Shown here: positions 1 to 7,150 of the stretch, one piece after another
How the letters are laid out: each line of letters begins with the position of its first letter
How positions within the stretch are numbered: the first letter of the stretch is position 1
Assembly: GCA_030837445.1 (NCBI GenBank)
Contig: JAUPKM010000238.1
Coordinates: forward strand, 1-11,397
Length of the DNA stretch: 11,397 bases
Source: Actinomycetota bacterium
GTDB lineage: Bacteria > Actinomycetota > Actinomycetes > S36-B12 > UBA10799
Direction of reading: 5' to 3'
Translations under genes and position numbers: made by a program
Notes under the pieces: generated by a model
What the model was told of the DNA's origin: nothing
The model's database searches: none
The model's input: the letters and a program-made list of their open reading frames with translations, nothing else

Positions 1-2277
1 CAGCGAGGATTCAACGTGCTGCACCCGATCGGTTGGGACGCCTTCGGGCTGCCCGCCGAGAACGCCGCCATCAAACGAAGTGTCGATCCTGCGGCCTGGA
101 CCTATGAGAACATCGCCACCCAGCGGGCCTCGATGCGCCGCTACGGCTGCTCGTTCGACTGGGATCGGACGCTGAACACCTGCGATCCGGAGTACTACCA
201 CTGGAACCAGTGGCTGTTCCTGCAGTTGTACGACCGTGGGTTGGCCTATCGAAAGGCCTCCAACGTCAACTGGTGTCCCAATGATCAGACCGTTCTGGCC
301 AACGAGCAGGTGGTGGACGGCCGCTGCGAACGTTGTGACACTCCGGTGACCAAACGCAAGTTGACACAGTGGTACCTGCGGATCACCGACTACGCCGACC
401 GGTTGCTCGACGATATGGCGGAGTTGGCCGATACCTGGCCGGAGAAGGTGCTGCTGATGCAGCGCAACTGGATCGGCCGATCCGCCGGGGCCGAGGTGGA
501 GTTCGTTATCGAGGGCCGAGCCGAGCCGGTCACGGTGTACACGACCCGACCGGACACGCTGTTCGGTGCCACTTTCTTCGTGGTGGCGGCTGATAGCGAG
601 TTGGCGGCTGAGTTGGCGGCGGGGACACCGGCCGAATCAGAATTCGTGGGGTACCTGAACTCGGTGAAGTCTGCCACCGAAATCGAGCGGCTGGCCAGCG
701 ACCGGCCCAAGACCGGGGTATTCCTGCATCGGTTCGCGGTGAACCCCGTCAACGGTGAACGAATCCCGGTCTACGCGAGCGACTACGTCCTCAGCGACTA
801 CGGCACCGGCGCGATCATGGCGGTGCCGGCACACGATCAGCGGGATCTCGATTTCGCCAACGCCTTCGATCTGCCGGTGCGGGTGGTCGTGGCATCCGAC
901 ACAGATCCGGCTGTCACCGGCGTTGCCACCGCAGATGACGGCCTGCTCGTGAACTCCGGGCCGCTGAACGGGCTCGGCAAGGATGACGCGATCGCAGCGA
1001 TGGTCGACCTGCTCGCCGAGCGGGGTACGGGCCGCGCGGCCGTGAACTATCGGCTGCGGGATTGGCTCATCTCCCGGCAGCGCTACTGGGGTACCCCGAT
1101 CCCGATCGTGCATTGCGCCGCCTGCGGTGAGGTGCCGGTGCCGGTGTCAGAGTTGCCGGTGCGACTGCCCGGCAGTGAGGGTCTGGATCTGCAACCGCGA
1201 GGTAGCTCACCGCTGGGTGCGGCTGCGGCCTGGGCCGAAGTGCCCTGCCCTCGCTGCGGCGGGCCGGGTCGGCGGGATCCCGACACGATGGACACGTTCG
1301 TCGATTCGTCCTGGTACTTCCTGCGATTCCTGAACCCCCGGAAGGACGACGGACCGTTCGATCCGGCCGAGGCGGCTCGATGGGCCCCGGTCGATCAGTA
1401 CGTCGGCGGCGTGACGCACGCGATTCTGCACCTGCTCTACGCCCGGTTCTTCACCAAGGTCCTGCATGACCTGGGAATGGTTGAATTCAAGGAGCCGTTC
1501 ACCCGGCTGCTGAACCAGGGCATGGTGGTGATGGACGGTTCGGCGATGAGCAAATCTCGCGGGAATCTGGTCCGACTTTCCGATGAGTTGGCCAGCCACG
1601 GGGTGGACGCGATCAGGTTGACGATGGTGTTCGCCGGTCCGCCCGAGGACGATATCGATTGGGCTGAAGTCTCTCCGGCTGGGGCGAAGAAGTTCCTGGC
1701 GCGAGCATGGCGGCTCGCCGGTGATGTGACGAGTCGTCCCGGTACCGATCCGGCCGCAGGTGAGGAATCCCTTCGTAGGGTGACGCACCGATTGGTGCAG
1801 GAGGCCCAGCAGGCGATCGAGATCTACCGCTTCAATGTCGCCGTGGCCAAGGCGATGGAGATCGTCAATGCCGCCCGGAAGGCGATAGATGTCGGTCCGG
1901 GAGGCGCCGACCCCGCCGTTCGGGAGGCGGCTGAGGCGGTCGCGATCCTACTGTCGCTGGTGGCCCCGTACACGGCCGAAGACATGTGGTCCAGGCTGGG
2001 ACATCAGCCATCCGTGGCACGGGCCGGCTGGCCTGTTGTGGATCCGGCGCTTCTCGTCCAGCAGACCGTCACGTGCGTCGTACAGGTGGCGGGCAAGGTC
2101 AAGGCACGACTTGAGGTGTCGCCCGATATCGGCGCCGACGAACTCGAGGCGTTGGTATTGGCCGACCAGAGCATCATCCGGTCGTTGGCCGGTCGCGCCC
2201 CCGCCCGGATGATCGTCCGACCGCCGCGGTTGGTCAATGTCGTTCCAGCCGGGAACCCGGCCGGGGATACGCCTTAG
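1..2277 (+). CDS. leuS: Leucyl-tRNA synthetase, 5'-truncated by the window edge
   Basis: Class Ia aminoacyl-tRNA synthetase that charges tRNA-Leu with leucine in the cytoplasm. The frame is open from base 1 (QRGFNVLHPIGWDAFGLP, the conserved block just after the HIGH signature), so about 60-70 N-terminal residues including HIGH lie outside; 758 residues are visible. In visible numbering, the CP1 editing domain shows its threonine-rich motif TTRPDTLFG (181-189) and the GTGAIMAVPAHDQRD block (268-282) carrying the conserved editing Asp. Catalytic-core motifs follow (DWLISRQRYWGTPIPI), with two Cys-x2-Cys pairs (HCAACGE and CPRCGG) that probably bind zinc. The KMSKS loop reads AMSKSRGN at bases 1543-1557: the first Lys is Ala, the second Lys is kept. 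The anticodon-binding and C-terminal domains are intact and end with TAG. The projected length of about 820 residues is the ordinary bacterial size. Identity is secure. Confidence 0.97.
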   Translation, partial: QRGFNVLHPIGWDAFGLPAENAAIKRSVDPAAWTYENIATQRASMRRYGCSFDWDRTLNTCDPEYYHWNQWLFLQLYDRGLAYRKASNVNWCPNDQTVLANEQVVDGRCERCDTPVTKRKLTQWYLRITDYADRLLDDMAELADTWPEKVLLMQRNWIGRSAGAEVEFVIEGRAEPVTVYTTRPDTLFGATFFVVAADSELAAELAAGTPAESEFVGYLNSVKSATEIERLASDRPKTGVFLHRFAVNPVNGERIPVYASDYVLSDYGTGAIMAVPAHDQRDLDFANAFDLPVRVVVASDTDPAVTGVATADDGLLVNSGPLNGLGKDDAIAAMVDLLAERGTGRAAVNYRLRDWLISRQRYWGTPIPIVHCAACGEVPVPVSELPVRLPGSEGLDLQPRGSSPLGAAAAWAEVPCPRCGGPGRRDPDTMDTFVDSSWYFLRFLNPRKDDGPFDPAEAARWAPVDQYVGGVTHAILHLLYARFFTKVLHDLGMVEFKEPFTRLLNQGMVVMDGSAMSKSRGNLVRLSDELASHGVDAIRLTMVFAGPPEDDIDWAEVSPAGAKKFLARAWRLAGDVTSRPGTDPAAGEESLRRVTHRLVQEAQQAIEIYRFNVAVAKAMEIVNAARKAIDVGPGGADPAVREAAEAVAILLSLVAPYTAEDMWSRLGHQPSVARAGWPVVDPALLVQQTVTCVVQVAGKVKARLEVSPDIGADELEALVLADQSIIRSLAGRAPARMIVRPPRLVNVVPAGNPAGDTP

Positions 2278-2280
2278 GCT
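2275..2280 (+). promoter_or_regulatory. Candidate -10 box for a leaderless degV transcript
   Basis: TAGGCT matches the actinobacterial -10 pattern TANNNT. Its first three bases are the leuS stop codon. Seven bases separate it from the degV ATG at 2288, which would put the transcription start at or next to the A of ATG. No Shine-Dalgarno sequence lies in the 10-nt gap and no clear TTGACA -35 is visible. degV could also simply be read through from leuS. Confidence 0.45.
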
Positions 2281-2287
2281 GTCGGCC

Positions 2288-3130
2288 ATGTCGGAGACCG
2301 CCGTTGTGACAGATTCGACCGCCTACCTGCCTGATGAGTTGGTCGAGGAGAACGGGATCGGGCTTGTCCGACTGCAGGTGATCGTGGCCGGCCGGAGTTA
2401 TCAGGAAGGCACGGAGATTCACCCGGCGCAGGTCGCGGAGGCGCTCCGGGAGTGGAAGGTGATCACCACTTCGCGACCCACCCCGGCCGAGTTCCTGACC
2501 GCCTATACCGCCGCGGCCGAGGCGGGCGCCACCGGTGTCGTGAGCGTGCACCTGTCCGCGCACATGAGCGGGACCTATGAGTCCGCCATGTTGGCAGCCC
2601 GGGAGTCGCCGATTCCGGTCCGAGTGATCGACTCGGGAAGTGTCGGGATGGGGCTTGGCTTTGTCGCGCTGGCGGCCGCCCGGTCGGCGCGCAATGGCGA
2701 TGCGCTCGCCGAAGTGGTCGAGGTCGCCGAGCGGGTATCCGCCGGTGCGACGGTGCTGTTCTACGTCGACACGTTGGAGTTCCTTCGGCGCGGTGGGCGG
2801 ATCGGTGGTGCCTCAGCGGCACTGGGTACAGCTCTGAGGGTGAAGCCCCTGTTGCAGTTGGTCAACGGCGAAGTCGCTCCGCTGGAGAAGGCTCGGACCG
2901 CCTCCAGGGCACTCGCCCGACTGCAGGAGTTGGTGCTTGAGAAGGCGGCGGGGCGACAGGTCGACGTCGCCGTACAGCACCTGGCGTCGGAGGATCGCGC
3001 GCGATCGTTGGCCGCCGACCTGAGCGGCAGACTCTCGGGCACGAAGATCGGTGTCAGCGAAGTTGGGGCGGTAGTGGGAGCACACGTGGGCCCCGGGATG
3101 GTGTGCGTGTGCGTGGCGCCGAAGCCGTGA
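2288..3130 (+). CDS. degV: DegV family fatty-acid-binding protein (FakB type)
   Basis: A 280-residue protein matching the DegV fold over its whole length. DegV/FakB proteins bind a single fatty acid and present it to the kinase FakA (DAK family), which makes acyl-phosphate. Family blocks in order: VVTDSTAYLP (6-15), TTSRPTPAEF (60-69) with the Thr-Ser expected at the carboxylate-binding site, SVHLSAHMSGTYESA (86-100), VIDSGSVGMGLGF (113-125), DTLEFLRRGGRIGG (161-174), VKPLL, and a C-terminal GAHVGPG (264-270). An in-frame ATG at 2237 would add 17 residues overlapping leuS, but the family normally begins just before the VTDST strand, so the ATG at 2288 is preferred. It starts 10 nt after leuS, with plsY 31 nt downstream. 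The fatty-acid role is family knowledge, and the specific lipid is unknown. Confidence 0.93.
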   Translation: MSETAVVTDSTAYLPDELVEENGIGLVRLQVIVAGRSYQEGTEIHPAQVAEALREWKVITTSRPTPAEFLTAYTAAAEAGATGVVSVHLSAHMSGTYESAMLAARESPIPVRVIDSGSVGMGLGFVALAAARSARNGDALAEVVEVAERVSAGATVLFYVDTLEFLRRGGRIGGASAALGTALRVKPLLQLVNGEVAPLEKARTASRALARLQELVLEKAAGRQVDVAVQHLASEDRARSLAADLSGRLSGTKIGVSEVGAVVGAHVGPGMVCVCVAPKP

Positions 3131-3144
3131 GTCGGCAGCGCCGC

Positions 3145-3149
3145 GGGAG
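3145..3149 (+). promoter_or_regulatory. Weak ribosome binding site for plsY
   Basis: GGGAG lies 12 nt before the GTG at 3162. The spacing is longer than ideal. No better Shine-Dalgarno sequence and no TANNNT box at leaderless distance is present, so plsY is probably translated from the degV transcript. Confidence 0.35.
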
Positions 3150-3161
3150 CGCTGTGGCCGC

Positions 3162-3824
3162 GTGATTCTGACCGCAGTCGCGACCTTCCTGGTCGGATAC
3201 TTCATCGGGGCGATCAACCCTGCTGCCATCATCGCGCGGCTGCGAGGTGTGAATCTGCGGACGGCCGGTTCCGGAAACCCGGGCGCCACCAACGCCGGCC
3301 GGGTGCTGGGCCGGCGGACTGGCATCCTGGTGGGGTTGTTGGATGTCCTCAAGGGGTTCGTGCCGGCGCTGCTGGCAGGTTTGCTGTTAGGCGCCGACTA
3401 CGGGCTGTTGGCGGGTTTCGCGGCCTTCCTCGGTCACGTCACCTCGCCCTTTCTCGGATTCCGCGGCGGCAAGGGGGTCGCCACCGCCGGTGGGGCCATC
3501 CTCGGGACGAACCCGATCTGGCTGATTCCGGTATTGCTGGTCGCCGCGCTGGCGTTCGGAGTCAGCAAGCGGATGGGGTTGGCCAGTGTCGCCGGCGCGC
3601 TCACCCTCATCCCGACTGCCATGCTGCTTAATGACTCCTGGCAGGAGACCGCCTTTGCGGTCGCAATGGCATTGGTGATCGTGATTCGGCACCAACTGAA
3701 CATCCGGGCGGCGATCAGTGATGCGCTGGCCGCCCGCCGCGGTCCCGCCAACGGGGCGTCGCAGGCAGGTCCCGCGCCGACCGGGGACGGGGACGGGGAC
3801 GGCTTTTCCACAACTGACTCCTGA
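3162..3824 (+). CDS. plsY: Acyl-phosphate:glycerol-3-phosphate acyltransferase PlsY
   Basis: Integral membrane enzyme that acylates glycerol-3-phosphate with acyl-phosphate, the first committed step of phospholipid synthesis. All three PlsY signature loops are present: GSGNPGATN (36-44), GHVTSPFLGFRGGKGVAT (91-108) and the IRHQLNI segment (175-181) with conserved Arg-His. Hydrophobic stretches near 3-25, 53-77, 80-95, 119-133, 139-157 and 163-175 fit the family's multi-pass topology. The 220-residue length is slightly above the usual ~200 because of a low-complexity acidic tail (from about 190, ending in repeated Asp-Gly) not expected to be catalytic. The GTG start is chosen because it places the first helix and motif 1 at family-typical positions. 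The adjacent degV product belongs to the pathway that generates acyl-phosphate. Older databases call the family YgiH. Confidence 0.95.
   Translation: MILTAVATFLVGYFIGAINPAAIIARLRGVNLRTAGSGNPGATNAGRVLGRRTGILVGLLDVLKGFVPALLAGLLLGADYGLLAGFAAFLGHVTSPFLGFRGGKGVATAGGAILGTNPIWLIPVLLVAALAFGVSKRMGLASVAGALTLIPTAMLLNDSWQETAFAVAMALVIVIRHQLNIRAAISDALAARRGPANGASQAGPAPTGDGDGDGFSTTDS
3783..3800 (+). repeat. Three tandem copies of GGGGAC in the plsY tail
   Basis: Three perfect copies of the hexamer GGGGAC encode the repeated Asp-Gly near the PlsY C-terminus. The unit is a multiple of three, so slippage would change the tail length without shifting the frame. It lies outside the conserved catalytic loops. Confidence 0.8.
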
Positions 3825-3851
3825 CAGCTGGTCGAGGCCGCCGGACGCTTC

Positions 3852-3857
3852 TAGGTT
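3852..3857 (+). promoter_or_regulatory. Candidate -10 box for a leaderless comEA transcript
   Basis: TAGGTT, an exact TANNNT match, sits exactly 6 nt before the ATG at 3864, in the 39-nt gap after plsY. No Shine-Dalgarno sequence precedes the ATG and no TTGACA-like -35 is evident at 16-19 nt spacing. This would separate the competence genes from the lipid genes as a distinct transcription unit starting at the comEA ATG. Confidence 0.5.
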
Positions 3858-3863
3858 CGGGTC

Positions 3864-4718
3864 ATGGGTGGTGCGCAGGGTGACCTCAGTCGCCATCGGC
3901 TGGCGGCGTCGTTGCGTCAACGGCGGGAGGCGCCCGGGCCTTGGCGCGGGCACGATGCCGACGCTGATGACGAGGTAGTCGGAGGTCGTGGTCCCGCGGC
4001 CCTGCCCGAGGTGCTGGACCTCCGGGCAGCGGGACGCGCCGGCCCGGAGTTCTCGGCCGTGCGGGCGGCAGCGCGGCTTGGCCGCGGCCGGCCGTGGTGG
4101 CTGCTGGTCGGCCTTGCCGTTGCGGCAATCGTCCTCACCGCTGTCGTCTGGTGGCGAGGAGCGCCGGAGCCGACCGACGCTGCCCGGTTGCGGGTACTCG
4201 ATCCCGGGGTCGCCGTCGAGTCCTCGGCTGCCGGGCAGAGCCCACTGGCCCAACCGCGAGTGGTCGTACACCTGGTCGGCAAGGTGCGACACCCGGGTGT
4301 GGTCTCGTTGCCGGCCGGTGCTCGGCTGGCCCAGGCGGTGGCTGCGGCTGGTGGACTGCTTCCGGGGACCGCGCTGACCGGTATCAATCTGGCCCGGCGG
4401 CTGGTCGACGGTGAGCAGGTTGCCATCGGCGTGGTTGCCGAACCGGCGGCCACCGGTGGCGGCTCCGGGTCAACCGGTGGCGGCTCCGATTCCGCCGGCG
4501 GAAGTGGTGGTGCGCCAACTGCGGCCGGGGTCGTGGATCTGAACCAAGCGACCGCCGAGCAGTTGGACACCTTGCCACGGATAGGTCCGGCCACGGCAGC
4601 GAAGGTGATTGAGTATCGCAGCCGACATGGACCGTTCCGCTCGGTGGAGCAACTGCTCGACGTGCCGGGGATTGGGGAGGCGACGCTCGCGAACCTACGC
4701 GACCGGGTCCGGGTGTGA
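3864..4718 (+). CDS. comEA: ComEA-type membrane-anchored DNA-binding protein
   Basis: DNA receptor of the competence machinery: it binds incoming double-stranded DNA outside the membrane and passes it to ComEC. The 284 residues divide into a charged N-terminal region (1-77, likely cytoplasmic), one transmembrane helix (78-97, flanked by Arg and Trp), a spacer, an SLBB domain (about 132-190, VHLVGKVRHPGVVSLPAG), a Gly/Ser/Thr-rich linker (about 198-216) and a C-terminal helix-hairpin-helix domain (225-284) with the two hairpins LPRIGPATA and VPGIGEATL. This SLBB-plus-HhH arrangement is typical of Gram-positive ComEA. The long N-terminal cytoplasmic region is longer than in Bacillus ComEA. The ATG at 3864 is supported by the -10-like box 6 nt before it, though a downstream start within the first 70 residues cannot be excluded. 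The stop overlaps the comEC start. Confidence 0.93.
   Translation: MGGAQGDLSRHRLAASLRQRREAPGPWRGHDADADDEVVGGRGPAALPEVLDLRAAGRAGPEFSAVRAAARLGRGRPWWLLVGLAVAAIVLTAVVWWRGAPEPTDAARLRVLDPGVAVESSAAGQSPLAQPRVVVHLVGKVRHPGVVSLPAGARLAQAVAAAGGLLPGTALTGINLARRLVDGEQVAIGVVAEPAATGGGSGSTGGGSDSAGGSGGAPTAAGVVDLNQATAEQLDTLPRIGPATAAKVIEYRSRHGPFRSVEQLLDVPGIGEATLANLRDRVRV
4452..4488 (+). repeat. 21-bp direct repeat in the comEA linker
   Basis: The 16-mer ACCGGTGGCGGCTCCG occurs at 4452-4467 and again at 4473-4488, a 21-bp period that keeps the frame. It encodes two Thr-Gly-Gly-Gly-Ser units of the flexible linker between the SLBB and HhH domains. Confidence 0.8.
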
Positions 4719-7138
4719 CCCCACAGAGTTCGAGGACGTTGCGTTCTTGGCGACTGCTGCCCGTCGCGGTCACGGTCTGGGTCACAAATGTGTTCCTGCT
4801 TGCCGGACACGGATCGCTACCGAACGCTCCGGCCGGAGCTGCGCCGTGGGGGGTCATCGCCGTCGGAATCGTCGGCTCGGTTATGGCGTTCACCGGTGCC
4901 ATCGGACGCAGGTGCGGCCGTCCGCTTGTGGGCGGCAGCCTGTTGCTGATCGGCCTGGCAGCGATAGTGGCCGGGTTGGTGTCTGCGCCGCGGCTCGCCC
5001 AACTGAGTGGCGAACCATGGGCTGGCTGGGTCGACCACCGAGCTCGGATCGTGGCGGACGTGACCCTGCAGACGGCACCTCGGCGGCTGCCAGGCCCAGA
5101 TACCTGGCAGCAAAGTGGCGGCGATCCGACGGGACTCATGCGGGCCTCCGCCGTCGTGCAGAACGCCGCTGATACGAATGTTGGTTATCGCCTGCGTGCG
5201 CCGGTCGACATTCTGGTGCCGGCTGCGGATATCGACGTCGGCGACACCGTCAAATTCGAGGCGCGGGTGTCGAGTGGAAGTCCTGGTCGCGCTGCCCGGC
5301 TGACGGCCGTTGGTCCAGTAACGAAGACCGGCGCCGGTTCCGACCCCGGGAGGTGGCTCCGCACTCGATTCCGGGCGGCACTGGCGGATGAGCCGGTGGC
5401 GCAGCGGGAACTGGCCCTGGGGATGGTGCTGGGCGACGACTCCGGACTTCCGGACTCAACCGCCGACGATCTGCGGGCAGTTGGGCTGAGTCATCTGACC
5501 GCGGTCAGCGGTGCGAACATCGCCATCGTCGCGGCGATCGCCGCGCTGTTGGGACGGATCCTGCTGCCAGCCAGAAGACTCGGTCTGACGCTGGTCGCCG
5601 CCGGAATCGGATGCTACGTGCTGCTGGTGGGGTTCGAGCCGAGTGTTCTGCGGGCTGCGGTGATGGCGGCAGTGGCGATGGTCGGCGTCGTCGTCGGCGG
5701 CGGTACCGGCATTGCGGCCCTGCTGTTCACGGCAACCGCGCTGTTAATCATCGATCCGTACCTCAGCCTGTCACGGGGATTCGCGCTCTCCTGTGCTGCA
5801 ACGGCCGGGCTCGTCGTAGTAGCGCCGACGGCCGCACGGGCGGCCACGGCGCTCACCAGTCGGTGGCCGCTGAGGATCGCCGGTCCGGTGGTGGCGGTGC
5901 TCGGCCTGGTGATGGTCACAGTCTCAGCGCAACTGGCGACTGCGCCGCTGTTGCTGAGCTACGGCCAAGGCATCTCGATTGTGTCGGCCGCTGCCAACCT
6001 GCTGGCCGCACCCGCCGTCCCGATCATCACGACGGTGGGGCTGGCGGTGGCCGCCGTTGCCGCGGTCAGCCCCGCCGCAGCGGCGGCGGTCGGCGACCTC
6101 GTCGGACTGCCCGCAGGCTGGATCCTCGGCGTCGTCGACTTCGTGGTGTCGGCACCTGTCAGCGGTATCGCGGTCGCGAGCAGCGCCGTGGTCACCGCAA
6201 CCGCGGTGCTGGTGGCTACGTCGATCCTGGTGGTGATGCGGCGTCATCCCCGGGTGGGCGTCGGTATTGCTGTTGCGGTGGTGACCGCATCGCTGCTGAT
6301 GGTCAGGCCGCCGGTACAGGTGGGGGCCCGGGCACCGCGAGACTGGCTGGCCGTCTTCTGTGATGTGGGGCAAGGTGACGCCGCCGTACTTCGGACCGGA
6401 CCCGCATCAGGGGTCGTAATCGACAGCGCACCAGACCCGCAGGCCGCCCGACGCTGTCTTGAGTACAGCGGAATTGAGCACCTGGACGCGTTGGTGCTGA
6501 GTCACTTTCACCAGGATCATGTCGGTGGCCTGTCGGCCCTGCTGGCTCGATGGCGGCCGGCCGCGGTTCTCGGGAGTCCGCTCTCGGAGCCTGCCCTCAC
6601 CTTTCGCAAGACCGTGACGCAACTGCGGACTCGTGGACTGTCCAGCCGGCCTCCCGGCTTCGGCGAACGTGCAGAGGTGGGCTGGTTGTCCTGGCAGGTG
6701 CTGTGGCCTGAAACGATCATCCGCAGTGGGTCGGCCGCGAACAACGCCAGCCTGTGCCTACTGGCGCGGGTCAGCTACCAGGGCAGGAGCACCACGTTTC
6801 TGCTGAGCGGCGATATCGAAGTCGAGTCGCAGGCCGCGCTCGCGGCTGCCTGGCCGACCGTCCAGGTAGACGTCGCGAAGGTCCCACACCACGGTTCGCG
6901 GCGGCAACACCCCGGCCTGCCGTTCTGGGCTGGAGCTGATCTGGCAGTGATTTCGGTCGGTCGTGACAACGACTATGGTCACCCGGCCAGTAACACTGTT
7001 GCCGCCTGGCAGCGGGCGGGTTCCGAGGTTCTGCGCACGGATATCGGAGGCCACATTGCCCTTACCCGCGATCCTGTTGACGGTCGCCTGCTCGTCACCA
7101 GGTCGGCGCCCACGGACCCCGGCGCAGTGGCGCCCTGA
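4715..7138 (+). CDS. comEC: ComEC/Rec2 DNA uptake channel with C-terminal metallo-hydrolase domain
   Basis: Polytopic inner-membrane protein that forms the channel for single-stranded DNA during transformation. The 807 residues contain N-terminal helices (about 11-31, 45-64, 70-90), a soluble DUF4131-like region (about 95-205), and the Competence domain with its hallmark GLSHLTAVSGANIAI (257-271) followed by many hydrophobic helices to about 535. A metallo-beta-lactamase-like domain follows, with DVGQGDA (550-556), HFHQDH (597-602), GDIE (699-702), KVPHHGSR (722-729) and GRDNDYGHP. The metal-ligand motifs are intact, so the domain may be an active nuclease degrading the non-transported strand; that role is inferred from the family. 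The GTG start overlaps the comEA stop (GTGA), implying translational coupling. No comEB is present. Confidence 0.95.
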   Translation: MTPQSSRTLRSWRLLPVAVTVWVTNVFLLAGHGSLPNAPAGAAPWGVIAVGIVGSVMAFTGAIGRRCGRPLVGGSLLLIGLAAIVAGLVSAPRLAQLSGEPWAGWVDHRARIVADVTLQTAPRRLPGPDTWQQSGGDPTGLMRASAVVQNAADTNVGYRLRAPVDILVPAADIDVGDTVKFEARVSSGSPGRAARLTAVGPVTKTGAGSDPGRWLRTRFRAALADEPVAQRELALGMVLGDDSGLPDSTADDLRAVGLSHLTAVSGANIAIVAAIAALLGRILLPARRLGLTLVAAGIGCYVLLVGFEPSVLRAAVMAAVAMVGVVVGGGTGIAALLFTATALLIIDPYLSLSRGFALSCAATAGLVVVAPTAARAATALTSRWPLRIAGPVVAVLGLVMVTVSAQLATAPLLLSYGQGISIVSAAANLLAAPAVPIITTVGLAVAAVAAVSPAAAAAVGDLVGLPAGWILGVVDFVVSAPVSGIAVASSAVVTATAVLVATSILVVMRRHPRVGVGIAVAVVTASLLMVRPPVQVGARAPRDWLAVFCDVGQGDAAVLRTGPASGVVIDSAPDPQAARRCLEYSGIEHLDALVLSHFHQDHVGGLSALLARWRPAAVLGSPLSEPALTFRKTVTQLRTRGLSSRPPGFGERAEVGWLSWQVLWPETIIRSGSAANNASLCLLARVSYQGRSTTFLLSGDIEVESQAALAAAWPTVQVDVAKVPHHGSRRQHPGLPFWAGADLAVISVGRDNDYGHPASNTVAAWQRAGSEVLRTDIGGHIALTRDPVDGRLLVTRSAPTDPGAVAP

Positions 7139-7144
7139 CATGCT
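7139..7144 (+). promoter_or_regulatory. Weak -10-like box before holA
   Basis: CATGCT matches TANNNT at two of the three fixed positions and lies 6 nt before the holA ATG, directly after the comEC stop. The spacer GGGGTC closely resembles the comEA spacer CGGGTC. The match is imperfect, and with only 12 nt after comEC, read-through is an equally good explanation. Confidence 0.25.
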
Positions 7145-7150
7145 GGGGTC

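Noticed and set aside
2242..2265. Small inverted repeats GTTCC/GGAAC and CCCGGCCGGG at the end of leuS
   Set aside because: They lie inside coding sequence with no T-tract after them. Short GC-rich palindromes are expected at this composition.
2237..2287. An earlier ATG for degV inside leuS
   Set aside because: The added 17 residues are Arg/Pro-rich and precede the normal DegV N-terminal strand. The ATG at 2288 fits the family.
3387..4810. Long minus-strand open frames (about 300 codons each) antisense to plsY and comEA
   Set aside because: Compositional shadows of GC-rich coding DNA. The translations are Arg/Pro/Ser-rich with no recognisable domain, while the plus strand carries clear PlsY and ComEA motifs.
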